A stretch of 64,000 nt of DNA from Akkermansia muciniphila (GTDB lineage Bacteria > Verrucomicrobiota > Verrucomicrobiia > Verrucomicrobiales > Akkermansiaceae), in contig NZ_FXYA01000173.1 in the NCBI RefSeq assembly GCF_900184965.1, positions 1 to 64,000 of the forward strand. The letters are read 5' to 3'. The translations under genes were made by a program, and so were the position numbers. Position 1 is the first letter of the stretch; the number at the start of each line of letters is the position of its first letter. Of this stretch, positions 29,831-38,964 are shown piece after piece. Under the pieces are notes generated by a model. The model worked only from the letters and a program-made list of their open reading frames with translations, did not search any database and had not been told where the DNA came from.

Positions 29831-29990
29831 ATCCCCATCCCGCGGACAGGATGAACATACGCACAGGTCTCCAGCATGCCCCCTTTCCGGGAATGCGCGC
29901 ATGCAGCCGGCCCCTGCCTATGGTTTTTCCAGGCTTTTGCCCAGGCTCGCGGATGAGCGGTCACCACCCTTTCCAAGCGAGACATCCACC

Positions 29991-32087
29991 ATGGCAACAA
30001 GCATCATCAAACGTTCCGGGAAAAAGGAACAATACCAGGGCTATAAGATTGAAGAGGCCATTAGAAAAGCCTTCCACAGCTCCGGGACCGCCTACAACCG
30101 TTCCATCTATGAAGAGGTGGAAGCCAAGCTGAGCCATCAGGACAGCGCGCATGTGGAAGAGATTCAGGACATGATTGAACGCGCCCTGTTCCGCTCCGGA
30201 TATTTTGACACGGCCAAGGCCTTCATCACCTACCGTTTCCTGCACAAGATGCAGCGCGAACAGCTTGGCGGCCTTTATTCCGGCAATACCTACGTGGACT
30301 GCAAGCAGACGGTAGAGGAATATATCGGCCAAAGCGACTGGCGCATTGCCGCCAACTCCAATACCACGTATTCCAATGCGGGGCTCATCAACAACACGGC
30401 GGGCAAAGTGATCGCCAACTATTGGCTGGACCAGGTTTACTCCGTACGGGAAGGAGCCGCGCACCGGGAAGGGGATTACCACATCCATGACCTGGATTGC
30501 CTGACCGGATACTGCGCCGGATGGAGCCTCCGCAACCTGCTCAATGAAGGATTCAACGGCGTGCGCAGCCGCGTGAACAGCAGGCCGCCCCGCCACTTCC
30601 GGGAAGCCCTGGGCCAGATGGCGAACTTTCTGGGCATTCTGCAAAGCGAATGGGCCGGCGCTCAGGCCTTCAGCTCCTTTGACACCTTCCTGGCGCCCTA
30701 CGTTTTCAAGGACCAGACAGACTTTCCCCGCATCAAGAAAGACATCCGCAGTTTCGTCTATAACCTGAACGTGCCCTCACGCTGGGGACAGTCTCCCTTT
30801 ACCAACGTCACGATTGACTGGACTGTGCCGCGCGACCTGCGGGACCAGGCCCCCTTCAGCGGAGGGGAACACCTCTTTGAAGGAATAGAAGACGCGAACC
30901 TGCTCGCCCTGGCGAGGGAACGCGGCGCCAACAAGCTGACGGAGCTGACCTACAAGCATTTCCAAAAGGAAATGAACCTGATCAACAAGGCCTTTTACGA
31001 AGTTCTCACGGAAGGGGACAGCACCGGACAGCCCTTTACCTTCCCCATCCCCACCGTCAACATCACGGAAGACTTTGACTGGGAAGGGGAAAATGTGCCT
31101 CTCCTGTTTGAAAACGCCGCCAAAATCGGTTCCTCCTACTTCCAGAACTTCATCGGCAGCCAGTACACCGTCAATGAACACGGGGAACGCGTGCCTGACG
31201 AACGGGCCTACAAGCCGGATGCCGTGCGTTCCATGTGCTGCCGCCTCCAGCTGGACCTGCGGGAACTGCTTAAACGCGGCGGCGGCCTTTTCGGCTCCGC
31301 GGAAATGACCGGCTCCATCGGCGTGGTGACCATCAACCTGGCCCGGCTGGGCTACCTGTTCAAACAAAACCGGGAGGCCCTGTTCGCCAGGCTGGGAGAA
31401 CTGCTGGACCTGGCCAAATCCTGCCTGGAAAAGAAAAGGGCCTTCGTTCAGGAAATGTATGACCGCGGCCTGTATCCCTACACCAAACGCTACCTGCCCA
31501 CCTTCCGCAATCACTTCTCCACCATTGGCGTCAACGGCATGAACGAGCTGCTGCGCAATTTCTCCAACGACACGATGGACATCACCTCTGAAGAAGGCAG
31601 GGCCTTTGCTGAAGAGATTCTGGAATTCATCCGCTTGCGCATGCAGGAATACCAGGAAGAAACCGGCAACCTGTACAACCTGGAAGCCACGCCCGCGGAA
31701 GGCACCACGCACCGCTTCGCCCGCGAAGACCAGAAACGCTATCCCGACATCATCCAGGCCGGCCCCGTGGGGCAGCGTTATTACACGAACAGTTCCCAGC
31801 TTCCCGTGGACCACACGAGCGACCTGTTCCGGGCGCTCCAGCTTCAGGATGAACTTCAATGCTGCTACACGGGAGGAACCGTCTTCCACATGTACATGAA
31901 CGAAGCCATCAGCTCCCCGGAAGCCTGCCGGGACATTGTCCGCAAAGTGCTGACCCGTTTCCGCATGCCGTACCTCACCGTCACCCCCCTCTTCTCCGTT
32001 TGCGAGAAGCACGGCTACCTGCGCGGGGAGCACGAATACTGCCCCTTCTGCGATGAGGAGCTGCTTCATATCCACAGACATGAATAA
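29991..32087 (+). CDS. nrdD: Anaerobic (class III) ribonucleoside-triphosphate reductase body, without glycyl-radical tail
   Basis: Reduces ribonucleotides to deoxyribonucleotides in anaerobic DNA synthesis. 698 residues. An N-terminal ATP-cone (about 1-95: SIIKRSGKKEQYQGYKIEEAIRKAF cut at the usual place) for allosteric control is followed by the NrdD barrel (YHIHDLDCLTGYCAGWSLRNLL near 160, SPFTNVTIDW near 265, MCCRLQLDLREL near 415, GGLFGSAEMTGSIGVVTINL near 430). The C-terminus has the zinc-type segment VCEKHGYLRGEHEYCPFC and then stops. The RVxGY glycyl-radical motif that normally follows is absent here and occurs in the next ORF. ATG at 29991 is the first start after the riboswitch that fits the ATP-cone. 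Confidence 0.92.
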   Translation: MATSIIKRSGKKEQYQGYKIEEAIRKAFHSSGTAYNRSIYEEVEAKLSHQDSAHVEEIQDMIERALFRSGYFDTAKAFITYRFLHKMQREQLGGLYSGNTYVDCKQTVEEYIGQSDWRIAANSNTTYSNAGLINNTAGKVIANYWLDQVYSVREGAAHREGDYHIHDLDCLTGYCAGWSLRNLLNEGFNGVRSRVNSRPPRHFREALGQMANFLGILQSEWAGAQAFSSFDTFLAPYVFKDQTDFPRIKKDIRSFVYNLNVPSRWGQSPFTNVTIDWTVPRDLRDQAPFSGGEHLFEGIEDANLLALARERGANKLTELTYKHFQKEMNLINKAFYEVLTEGDSTGQPFTFPIPTVNITEDFDWEGENVPLLFENAAKIGSSYFQNFIGSQYTVNEHGERVPDERAYKPDAVRSMCCRLQLDLRELLKRGGGLFGSAEMTGSIGVVTINLARLGYLFKQNREALFARLGELLDLAKSCLEKKRAFVQEMYDRGLYPYTKRYLPTFRNHFSTIGVNGMNELLRNFSNDTMDITSEEGRAFAEEILEFIRLRMQEYQEETGNLYNLEATPAEGTTHRFAREDQKRYPDIIQAGPVGQRYYTNSSQLPVDHTSDLFRALQLQDELQCCYTGGTVFHMYMNEAISSPEACRDIVRKVLTRFRMPYLTVTPLFSVCEKHGYLRGEHEYCPFCDEELLHIHRHE

Positions 32088-32142
32088 AAATCCTCTTCCC
32101 CAATAGACGCCCGACTTTCAAAACCCAACCATCAATACGACA

Positions 32143-32337
32143 ATGACCAAACAGGAAATATTAAGCAAGTACGCACAGGACCGGACCCGCTGCACCGTTT
32201 ACACGCGCGTCATGGGCTATCACCGCCCTGTGGAAACTTTCAATGCCGGCAAACAGGGCGAGTTCCATGACCGCGTCCACTTCGTGGAACCGGGCCGCCC
32301 CTGCTCCTGTTCCGCCCAAACGGAACAGCCGCGATAA
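32143..32337 (+). CDS. Stand-alone glycyl-radical C-terminal domain of class III ribonucleotide reductase
   Basis: A 64-residue protein whose core (CTVYTRVMGYHRPVETFNAG, then KQGEFHDR) is the NrdD glycyl-radical tail: Gly25 in RVMGY is the predicted radical site and FNAGKQ the trailing signature. It lies 55 bp after the nrdD stop, with stops in between, so it is a separate cistron rather than a simple frameshift. NrdG follows 26 bp later. The likely role is to dock into the NrdD body and supply the radical, comparable in idea to the stand-alone glycyl-radical spare part of pyruvate formate-lyase. Short NRDD-type ORFs may exist in other genomes; I cannot check how common this is. Confidence 0.8.
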   Translation: MTKQEILSKYAQDRTRCTVYTRVMGYHRPVETFNAGKQGEFHDRVHFVEPGRPCSCSAQTEQPR

Positions 32338-32363
32338 TTCTCCCAACAACATATGCGAAGTCG

Positions 32364-33098
32364 ATGGGAACGGGTCGGGGCATAGCAGACATCACGCCGC
32401 TCACCTTGCTGGATTTTCCAAATAAGGTGGCTTGCATCTTCTGGCTGAGAGGCTGTAATTTGTTTTGTCAGTACTGTTACAACGTCTCTCTGGTCAGGGG
32501 AACGGATTCTCCCGCCGGAGACCGGACGGACTACCTTGATTTTCTCAGAGATCGGGTGGGATTTCTGGACGGAGTAGTCCTGTCCGGCGGCGAGTGTACG
32601 CTGTGTCCCGACCTCATCCCTATCTGCCGCAATATACGGCAGCTTGGCTTCGCAGTCAAAATAGACACTAACGGCACCCGGCCCGGCGTGGTGAAAACGC
32701 TGGTGGAAGAAGGGCTTTGCGACTATATTGCACTGGATTACAAAGCGCCGGAAAAACTGTTCGGCTCCATTACCGGGCGTCCGGACTTATTTCCCTTCTT
32801 CACTCAAACGCTGGATTATCTGATCAACAGAAATTTCCCGTTTGAGGTGCGGACGACAATCCACTCCGGCCTTCTCGGGGAAAAGGAAATCAACCAGATC
32901 AGCGGGGATCTGACGTCGCGCGGCTATAAAGGAACCTACTACCTCCAGAACTTTTTTAATACAGAGGAAACGCTCGGCCAAATCGGCGCTCCTGAACGGA
33001 TGATTGACTTATCCCTGCTAAATACGCACATCCCCATAGGGTTGCGCAACTTCCCCATCACGGAGAAAACGCCCGGCTCCAACTCTGGAAAACAATAG
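32364..33098 (+). CDS. nrdG: Class III ribonucleotide reductase activating radical-SAM protein
   Basis: Uses a [4Fe-4S] cluster and S-adenosylmethionine to make the glycyl radical on its partner. The 244-residue protein has the radical-SAM cluster Cys31-x3-Cys35-x2-Cys38 (CNLFCQYC), the GGE motif VVLSGGECTL near 75, and FAVKIDTNGT near 101. It belongs to the longer NrdG-type activases similar to those of split or bacterial-type NrdD systems. Third gene of the nrdD operon, so it should be co-regulated by the riboswitch and NrdR boxes. Its partner for activation is presumably the 64-residue glycyl-radical protein. Confidence 0.88.
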   Translation: MGTGRGIADITPLTLLDFPNKVACIFWLRGCNLFCQYCYNVSLVRGTDSPAGDRTDYLDFLRDRVGFLDGVVLSGGECTLCPDLIPICRNIRQLGFAVKIDTNGTRPGVVKTLVEEGLCDYIALDYKAPEKLFGSITGRPDLFPFFTQTLDYLINRNFPFEVRTTIHSGLLGEKEINQISGDLTSRGYKGTYYLQNFFNTEETLGQIGAPERMIDLSLLNTHIPIGLRNFPITEKTPGSNSGKQ

Positions 33099-33193
33099 CC
33101 GTCCCCTCTGACATAATTTTTTCAAATAAAAGTTTCTATTTGTAAAATCGGGAGTACCCTTCCGCCCGCCAACCATATCACCAACTATTATTC

Positions 33194-34933
33194 ATGAGTG
33201 AAACCCAAAACAAGCTGCTCAAGGCAGCTATCAGCCTGGCCGCCGCAGGAGTCGTCTTCTTCCTGCCTTTCGCTTCATGGGGAATCCAATTAAGCCCTAT
33301 TGAAATCCGCGTTATCGCCATGTTCGTCATGGCGGCGCTTTTCTGGATTCTGGAACCCATCCCTATCTGGACCACCTCCGTGATGGTCATTACCCTGTCC
33401 CTGCTGTGCGTCTCCAACGGCTCTCTCTCATTCCTGATGCCGGAGCGTTATGACAAGGCGGCGGTATCCTCCATTCTGGATGACGCCATAGGCAAAGGGA
33501 TCAATCCGGAGATAGTCGGTAAACTGAAGGAAAATGTTGAAACCCGGCTAAATAAGAAAACCAAGCTGGACGCGGAAGAAGTGAGGATGACCCTGGGGTT
33601 CCAGCTCATGGACGCTTATGAAAAAATAGATCTGAACGCGCAGGAACTGTCCCGTGAAGGAAAAACGGAAGAAGCCGTCAGGCAGGAATCCATAGCCGCC
33701 CAGCTCAAGACCGCGGCCGGACGCCTGTACAGCAAGGAAATAACCTCGCGCATCCAGGGGCTGCAATTTGTCAACACCATGCAGCAAAAATCCACAATGG
33801 CCACCTTTGCGGATCCCATCATCATGCTTTTCCTGGGCGGCTTTTTCCTGGCTGCGGCCGCGACCAAATACAGGCTGGACATGAACCTGGCCAAAGTACT
33901 TTTGAAACCCTTCGGAACCAATCCCAAATTTGTGCTTCTGGGGCTGATGTCCGTAACGGCCCTTTTCTCCATGTTTATGAGCAACACGGCTACGGCCGCC
34001 ATGATGCTCGCCATCCTGACGCCGGTGCTGTCCCTGTTTACTCCGGAAGACAAAGGCCGCGCCGCCTTTGCCCTGGCCATCCCCATCGCCGCCAACCTCG
34101 GCGGCATCGGAACGCCTATCGGCACGCCCCCCAACGCAATCGCGCTGAAGGCGCTGCAGGGTATGGGGCTGGACGTTTCCTTCGGCAAATGGCTCATGTT
34201 CGGCATTCCTTTCGTCATCGTCATGATTCTGATTGCGTGGCTTCTCCTGCTGTGGCTGTTCCCCATCTCCCAAAAGAAACTGGAACTGCAGGTGGGTGGT
34301 AAATTCCTGAGAACCCCCAAGGCCATTATCGTTTACGTTACCTTTGCCGTTACCGTCCTGCTGTGGGTAACGGGCAAGGGAGTGCACGGGCTGGACTCCA
34401 ATACCATCGCCATGATTCCCATCGCCGTCTTTGCCATTACGGAAACCATCACCAGGGAAGACTTGAAGAAAATGGGCTGGGACGTGCTCTGGCTGGTAGC
34501 CGGCGGCTTTGCCCTGGGGCTGGCCCTGCAAGACACCGGACTGGCAAAAAATCTGATCGGCTCCATTCCCTTTGCCGAATGGTCCCCCTTCCCGCTCATG
34601 GTGGGCACGGGAATCATCTGCCTGTTCATGGCCACCTTCATGAGCCATACGGCTACGGCCTCCCTGCTCATTCCGATTATCGCGGTCGTCGGCGTCAACA
34701 TGGGCGACAATCTGGCCCCTATGGGCGGCGTTACCGCCCTGCTGGTATCCGTGGCGTTCGCCTCCTCCCTGGGCATGAGCCTTCCCATCAGCACTCCCCC
34801 CAACGCCCTGGCCTATGCCACCGGCCTGGTCAGTTCCAAGGGGATGGCCGTTTCCGGCGTCATTCTGGGCATCCTGGGCATGATTTTGACCTATGTCATG
34901 ATGATGATTCTTGCCCAATGCCATGCTTTTTAA
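33194..34933 (+). CDS. SLC13/DASS family sodium-dependent anion or dicarboxylate symporter
   Basis: A 579-residue inner-membrane carrier. The repeated DASS signatures are visible: SNTATAAMMLAIL with the first clamshell loop GGIGTPIGTPPNAIAL, and SHTATASLLIPII with SLPISTPPNALAYATG in the second repeat. These hold the carboxylate- and Na+-binding SNT/SHT motifs. An unusual hydrophilic, helical insertion of about 110 residues (about 85-200: KENVETRLNKKTKLDAEE, QELSREGKTEEAVRQ) separates the first helices from the core. Likely substrates are succinate, malate or fumarate; sulfate is possible. It lies 67 bp before a histidine kinase and may be co-expressed or sensed by it. Confidence 0.88.
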   Translation: MSETQNKLLKAAISLAAAGVVFFLPFASWGIQLSPIEIRVIAMFVMAALFWILEPIPIWTTSVMVITLSLLCVSNGSLSFLMPERYDKAAVSSILDDAIGKGINPEIVGKLKENVETRLNKKTKLDAEEVRMTLGFQLMDAYEKIDLNAQELSREGKTEEAVRQESIAAQLKTAAGRLYSKEITSRIQGLQFVNTMQQKSTMATFADPIIMLFLGGFFLAAAATKYRLDMNLAKVLLKPFGTNPKFVLLGLMSVTALFSMFMSNTATAAMMLAILTPVLSLFTPEDKGRAAFALAIPIAANLGGIGTPIGTPPNAIALKALQGMGLDVSFGKWLMFGIPFVIVMILIAWLLLLWLFPISQKKLELQVGGKFLRTPKAIIVYVTFAVTVLLWVTGKGVHGLDSNTIAMIPIAVFAITETITREDLKKMGWDVLWLVAGGFALGLALQDTGLAKNLIGSIPFAEWSPFPLMVGTGIICLFMATFMSHTATASLLIPIIAVVGVNMGDNLAPMGGVTALLVSVAFASSLGMSLPISTPPNALAYATGLVSSKGMAVSGVILGILGMILTYVMMMILAQCHAF

Positions 34934-35000
34934 ATAAGATAATGTTCCACGCCGGGGCCACATGCCCCGGCATGGTCAACATCAACGGGAAAAGCGCCAT

Positions 35001-36443
35001 ATGATCATTGAACAGGAGGAATTCCAGAAAAAATTAAAACGCATCAATCTGGCGTATTTTTCCGATCCGGACCGCATTATTGCCATCAGCAAGGGAAACA
35101 GCGTCGTCCGCCAGGGGGAACAGAACAAAAGGCTTTACCTGATTTTATCCGGCAGCGTGGTCTCCTACCGCCACGTCGTTAAAGAAGACCCGGAAACAGC
35201 TTCCACGTCCCATAAAATCTATAAGGCGTTCCGGGCAGGCCCCGGAGACTATTTGGGAGTGCAAAGTTTCTTCTCTGGATGGTTCCGCAGCTCCTCCGAT
35301 CTCATTGCGGAAACTGATTTGGAACTGGCCTATATCGACACCGCTACCCCCGCCGTGGACGAGGAACGCTACGGAACGCTTCTGGAACAGTTTGTTCCCG
35401 CCATTGTCCATGAACTGGCGGCGCGCAATACCCGTGTCTTTGACCGCACTGCGGAAAAGGAAGAAGCGCTGCGGATGCTCCACCGTTCTGAAATGGCCGC
35501 CACCCTGGGGCAGTTATCCGCCGGAATAGCCCATGAGCTCAACAATTCCCTGGGAGTTCTGTCCCGTAAAACGGACTTTGTTCTGGAATCTCTGGACAAC
35601 ATGTTCCGCCAGGAAAACGCCTTCCGGTACACCCTGTACAATAAAGGGTTGGAAGGGTCTTCCTCCGCGTCCACTTCCGAACAGCGCAGGCTGGCGCGCC
35701 AGTTTGAAAAAAATTACGGGCTTTCCCAGGACGTGGCCAAGGCCCTAGCCCTGATTCCGGACATACAGAATCAGCCGGAACTGCTGGACAAGCCATTCCT
35801 CAGCCAGCTGGAACAAAACCTCCCTTATTGGGAATTGGGACACGACTTGCATGACATGAAACTGGCTGTCCGGCACGCTACAGCCATTGTCCGCTCCGTT
35901 CGCCTGCTGGGGGGAGGCAACACCAGACGGGAAGAAGGGGTGAACGTGACGGATTCCCTTACGGAAGCTGTTGCGCTGGTCAAGTCCAGTCTGCGCGGCG
36001 TTGATTTTGAAATGGTCCTGCCTCCCAGGGACGCCGTGCCCGGCATTTTCGCGGATATGACGGAGCTCGTTCAAATTTGGATCAACCTGCTTCAGAACGC
36101 CTGCGACGCGCTGAAAATAGAAAATACCCCCAACCCTTCCATCCATGTAGAATGCCGGGTGGAAAAAATCAGCAGCAAGGACCAGACATCCCATACCACC
36201 CGCGAAATTCTGGTCTCCGTCACGGACAACGGCCCCGGCGTTCCAAAGGACTTGCATGAAAAAATTTTCCGTCCCAACTTCACTACCAAAAAGAAAGGGC
36301 TTTCCTTCGGCCTGGGGCTGGGGCTCACCATCGTCCGGCGCATTGTGGACAGCTACGGCGGCCGCATCCGCCTGGAGAGCGTTCCGGGCCATACCGTTTT
36401 TACGATAATCATACCAACCATCAACAATCATGGAAAAAATTAA
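35001..36443 (+). CDS. Histidine kinase with N-terminal cyclic-nucleotide-binding-like domain
   Basis: A 480-residue soluble sensor kinase. Residues about 15-140 form a CNB-like beta-roll (KGNSVVRQGEQNKRLYLILSGSV, FRAGPGDYLGVQSFF); the phosphate-binding cassette Glu-Ala-Leu is not seen, so the ligand may differ from cAMP. The HisKA helix carries the phosphoacceptor His178 in AGIAHELNNSLG. A long insert (about 205-300) precedes the ATPase domain with N-box LLQNACDAL, G1 DNGPGVP and G2 SFGLGLGLTIV. No membrane segment. Start 35001 is chosen because the upstream codons lack domain sense. Its last 14 bases overlap the receiver gene. Confidence 0.85.
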   Translation: MIIEQEEFQKKLKRINLAYFSDPDRIIAISKGNSVVRQGEQNKRLYLILSGSVVSYRHVVKEDPETASTSHKIYKAFRAGPGDYLGVQSFFSGWFRSSSDLIAETDLELAYIDTATPAVDEERYGTLLEQFVPAIVHELAARNTRVFDRTAEKEEALRMLHRSEMAATLGQLSAGIAHELNNSLGVLSRKTDFVLESLDNMFRQENAFRYTLYNKGLEGSSSASTSEQRRLARQFEKNYGLSQDVAKALALIPDIQNQPELLDKPFLSQLEQNLPYWELGHDLHDMKLAVRHATAIVRSVRLLGGGNTRREEGVNVTDSLTEAVALVKSSLRGVDFEMVLPPRDAVPGIFADMTELVQIWINLLQNACDALKIENTPNPSIHVECRVEKISSKDQTSHTTREILVSVTDNGPGVPKDLHEKIFRPNFTTKKKGLSFGLGLGLTIVRRIVDSYGGRIRLESVPGHTVFTIIIPTINNHGKN

Positions 36444-36909
36444 CATCATTTGCGTGGACGACCAGCCGGAAGTCCTGGACAGCGTTTTGCGCGACCTTCG
36501 TCCGCTGAATTCCTGCTTCCGCCTGGAAGGGGTGGAATCCGCATCCGAATGCCGCGAACTGTTGGAAGAATTCGACCAGGACGGAGAACTGACGGGACTG
36601 ATTATCTCCGACCACGTCATGCCGGGAGGTTCAGGAGTAGAATTGCTTGGAGGCATCGCCAAAGACGACCGTTTTGCCGGGACGCGCAAAATCCTGCTGA
36701 CCGGCCAGGCCACCCACGCGGACACCATCCAGGCCGTCAATGACGCGCACATTGACAACTATCTGGAAAAGCCCTGGGATCCCGCCGTTCTCCTTACGAC
36801 CGCCCGCAAACTGCTGACCAGGTTTATCATGGACAAGGGCATCGACCATACTCCCTATATGTCCTGCCTGGACCAGGCCACTCTGCTGGATTACCTGCGG
36901 AGAAATTGA
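36430..36909 (+). CDS. Stand-alone receiver-domain response regulator
   Basis: A 159-residue CheY-like protein. The acidic pair is in IICVDDQPEV, the phospho-Asp is Asp61 in IISDHVMPGGSG, the Thr is in ILLTGQATHA and the Lys in NYLEKPWDP. A C-terminal tail of about 35 residues (LLTRFIMDKGIDHTPYMSC and beyond) has no recognisable DNA-binding domain, so output must be through protein contact or phosphotransfer. The gene overlaps the kinase gene by 14 bp, marking them as a cognate pair. Confidence 0.87.
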   Translation: MEKINIICVDDQPEVLDSVLRDLRPLNSCFRLEGVESASECRELLEEFDQDGELTGLIISDHVMPGGSGVELLGGIAKDDRFAGTRKILLTGQATHADTIQAVNDAHIDNYLEKPWDPAVLLTTARKLLTRFIMDKGIDHTPYMSCLDQATLLDYLRRN

Positions 36910-37022
36910 AGGGCCGGAAGAAATACGCCGCCCCTCCGCTTTTTCAAAGCACGCATCCCCATCCGCGCAGGGCATTCCCCTGCCCTGCGCCAAGGAAGGG
37001 AACAAAACCGCTAACCGCCTTC

Positions 37023-38636
37023 ATGTTTGATATTCTGCTCCAACATAACACCCTGGTTCTCTTTGGAATCATCTTTTTTGGCATCGCTCTCGGCAGCATT
37101 AAAATATACGGACTGAACCTGGGTCTTTCCGGCGTTCTTTTCGTGGCGCTGGCCGCCGGCCACTACCGCCTGGCCATTCCCGACGGCGTAGGGCAGCTGG
37201 GCCTGGCTCTCTTTGTATACTGCGTGGGCCTCAGCGCGGGCAACCGCTTCTTCTCCGCCATTGCCAAGCAGGGCAGCAAGCTGGCCATCATGTCTGCGGT
37301 GATTGTGGGAGTGTCAGCTTTATTCACCTGCCTCTTCGGCATCTGGTTCAACATTCCCGCGGGAATATCTTCCGGCATCTTTGCCGGCGCATGCACCAGC
37401 ACCCCGGCGCTGGCGGCCGCCACGGAAAGCCTGCCGGGAGCCTCCGGCAGCGGCGTCAGCATCGGTTACGGCATCGCCTATCCGTTCGGAGTGGTGGGCG
37501 TGGTCCTTTTCGTCCAGCTTCTGCCGCGCCTGCTGCATTTTGACCTCAACAAGGAGGCCAAAGCCATGCATTCCAGACAGGAGGTCAGCATCATTTCCCG
37601 CCTTGTCCGCGTCACACAGCCCAACCTGATAGGCCAGAACATTGCGGACTGCAAGCTGCTGGACGGCCTGCACTGCATGGTCACCCGCGTGGTTCGCAAC
37701 GACAGGCTGATGCCCCTGACGCCGGAAGACACGTTCCGGGAAGGAACGGAAGTCCTCATTGTGGGCAACAGCGACACCATGCGCCACGACATCGCCTTCC
37801 TGGGGGAGGTATGCGACAATCCCTACCCCATGGACTCCCAGAAGGAGCGCCGCAAACTGATTCTGACAAACAAGAACTATGCCGGGCACAAGCTCCGCGA
37901 CCTGAAAACCCTGCGTACGGACGGCGTCATTATCTCCCGCATTTCCCGCCTGGGCTTCACCTTCGTCCCTACGGGGGAAACCACGCTGGAACGCAACGAC
38001 GTGCTGACTGTAGTCGGTTCCCCGGAAAACCTTACCAAATACGGGGACAAAATCGGCCACCGCAGCCAGGACATGAACCAGACGGACCTGCTCTCCCTGG
38101 GCTTCGGCCTCTCCCTGGGCATCATTCTGGGCCTGGTCAACTTCAGCTTCGGCAACGGCGCGGGCATTTCCCTGGGCATTGCGGGAGGCCCCCTCATCGT
38201 CGCTCTGCTGCTCGGCCACTTCGGACGTCTGGGCCCCATCGTCGGCTACATCCCACGCCCCACCCGCCTTCTTTTGCAGGATCTGGGGCTGGTTTTCTTC
38301 CTGGCTGACGCCGGCATCAAGGGCGGAGCGGACCTGGTGGATACGGTAGCCACCCACGGCGCCGCCGTCTTCATCATGGGCGTCATCGTCACCTGCTCCG
38401 GCATGTTCGCCGGCTACTTCGTGGGCATGAAAGTCTTCAAGATGAACATTCTGGAATGCCTGGGCGGCATCTGCGGCGGCATGACCTCCACCCCGGCCCT
38501 GGGAGCCATCGCCAGCAAGACGGACTCCCAGGCCCCCGTGGTCAGCTACGCCACCGCCTACCCCGTGGCCCTTATCCTGATGACTATCGTCGCCAAGGTC
38601 ATCATCCAGACCATCGGCGGCGTGGTGGGAATTTGA
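37023..38636 (+). CDS. AspT/YidE/YbjL-type transporter with TrkA-C domains
   Basis: A 537-residue inner-membrane carrier built as an inverted repeat. The duplicated half-signatures are GACTSTPALAAATE (near 120) and GGMTSTPALGAIASKT (near 490), with YGIAYPFGVVGVV and YATAYPVALILMT. Between the halves are two cytoplasmic TrkA-C (RCK_C) domains (about 195-350). AspT of this family exchanges aspartate for alanine; YidE/YbjL substrates are unknown. Start 37023 opens the first helix; upstream codons are Pro/Arg-rich and improbable. It lies 113 bp after the receiver gene. A strong terminator follows. Confidence 0.87.
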   Translation: MFDILLQHNTLVLFGIIFFGIALGSIKIYGLNLGLSGVLFVALAAGHYRLAIPDGVGQLGLALFVYCVGLSAGNRFFSAIAKQGSKLAIMSAVIVGVSALFTCLFGIWFNIPAGISSGIFAGACTSTPALAAATESLPGASGSGVSIGYGIAYPFGVVGVVLFVQLLPRLLHFDLNKEAKAMHSRQEVSIISRLVRVTQPNLIGQNIADCKLLDGLHCMVTRVVRNDRLMPLTPEDTFREGTEVLIVGNSDTMRHDIAFLGEVCDNPYPMDSQKERRKLILTNKNYAGHKLRDLKTLRTDGVIISRISRLGFTFVPTGETTLERNDVLTVVGSPENLTKYGDKIGHRSQDMNQTDLLSLGFGLSLGIILGLVNFSFGNGAGISLGIAGGPLIVALLLGHFGRLGPIVGYIPRPTRLLLQDLGLVFFLADAGIKGGADLVDTVATHGAAVFIMGVIVTCSGMFAGYFVGMKVFKMNILECLGGICGGMTSTPALGAIASKTDSQAPVVSYATAYPVALILMTIVAKVIIQTIGGVVGI

Positions 38637-38692
38637 CAATGGCAGAGATCATCTGACCTGAAAACTATTATCTCTGTTTTACCGCTTCAGCA

Positions 38693-38729
38693 CGGGGTTC
38701 CATTCTTTTTCCGAATGGAACCCCGTTTT
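38693..38729 (+). terminator. Rho-independent terminator of the AspT-like gene
   Basis: Perfect 13-bp stem CGGGGTTCCATTC (38693-38705)/GAATGGAACCCCG (38713-38725) followed by TTTT. Confidence 0.9.
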
Positions 38730-38868
38730 CATCATCTTGCGGGAGGGATAGACACAAAAATCATCCCGGATTCGGCTCCGAAAATCCAATGTCTCTCAGA
38801 GCCAATGACCCCAATTTTCCATTTGAAAAAATCCTTTTGCCGTCAATATCATTTTGATATAAAAGCGA

Positions 38869-38892
38869 AATATGAAATGTATTTTTCATATT
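38869..38892. promoter_or_regulatory. Operator-like inverted repeat in an AT-rich upstream region
   Basis: AATATGAAA (38869-38877) is perfectly repeated in inverse as TTTCATATT (38884-38892). A TTGACA hexamer follows at 38911-38916, but no good -10 at standard spacing. The 38740-38964 stretch is otherwise non-coding and AT-rich compared with its surroundings. Confidence 0.35.
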
Positions 38893-38964
38893 CAAAAAAA
38901 TCATATTTTATTGACATTTTTTCAATTTATGTTGCCATGCATTTAAGTCTGTCTTTCATACCTT

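Noticed and set aside
32088-32142. Frameshift or stop-codon error joining nrdD and the glycyl-radical ORF
   Set aside because: The 55-bp spacer does not read as an NrdD linker in any frame, and the second ORF has its own ATG; a separate cistron explains it better.
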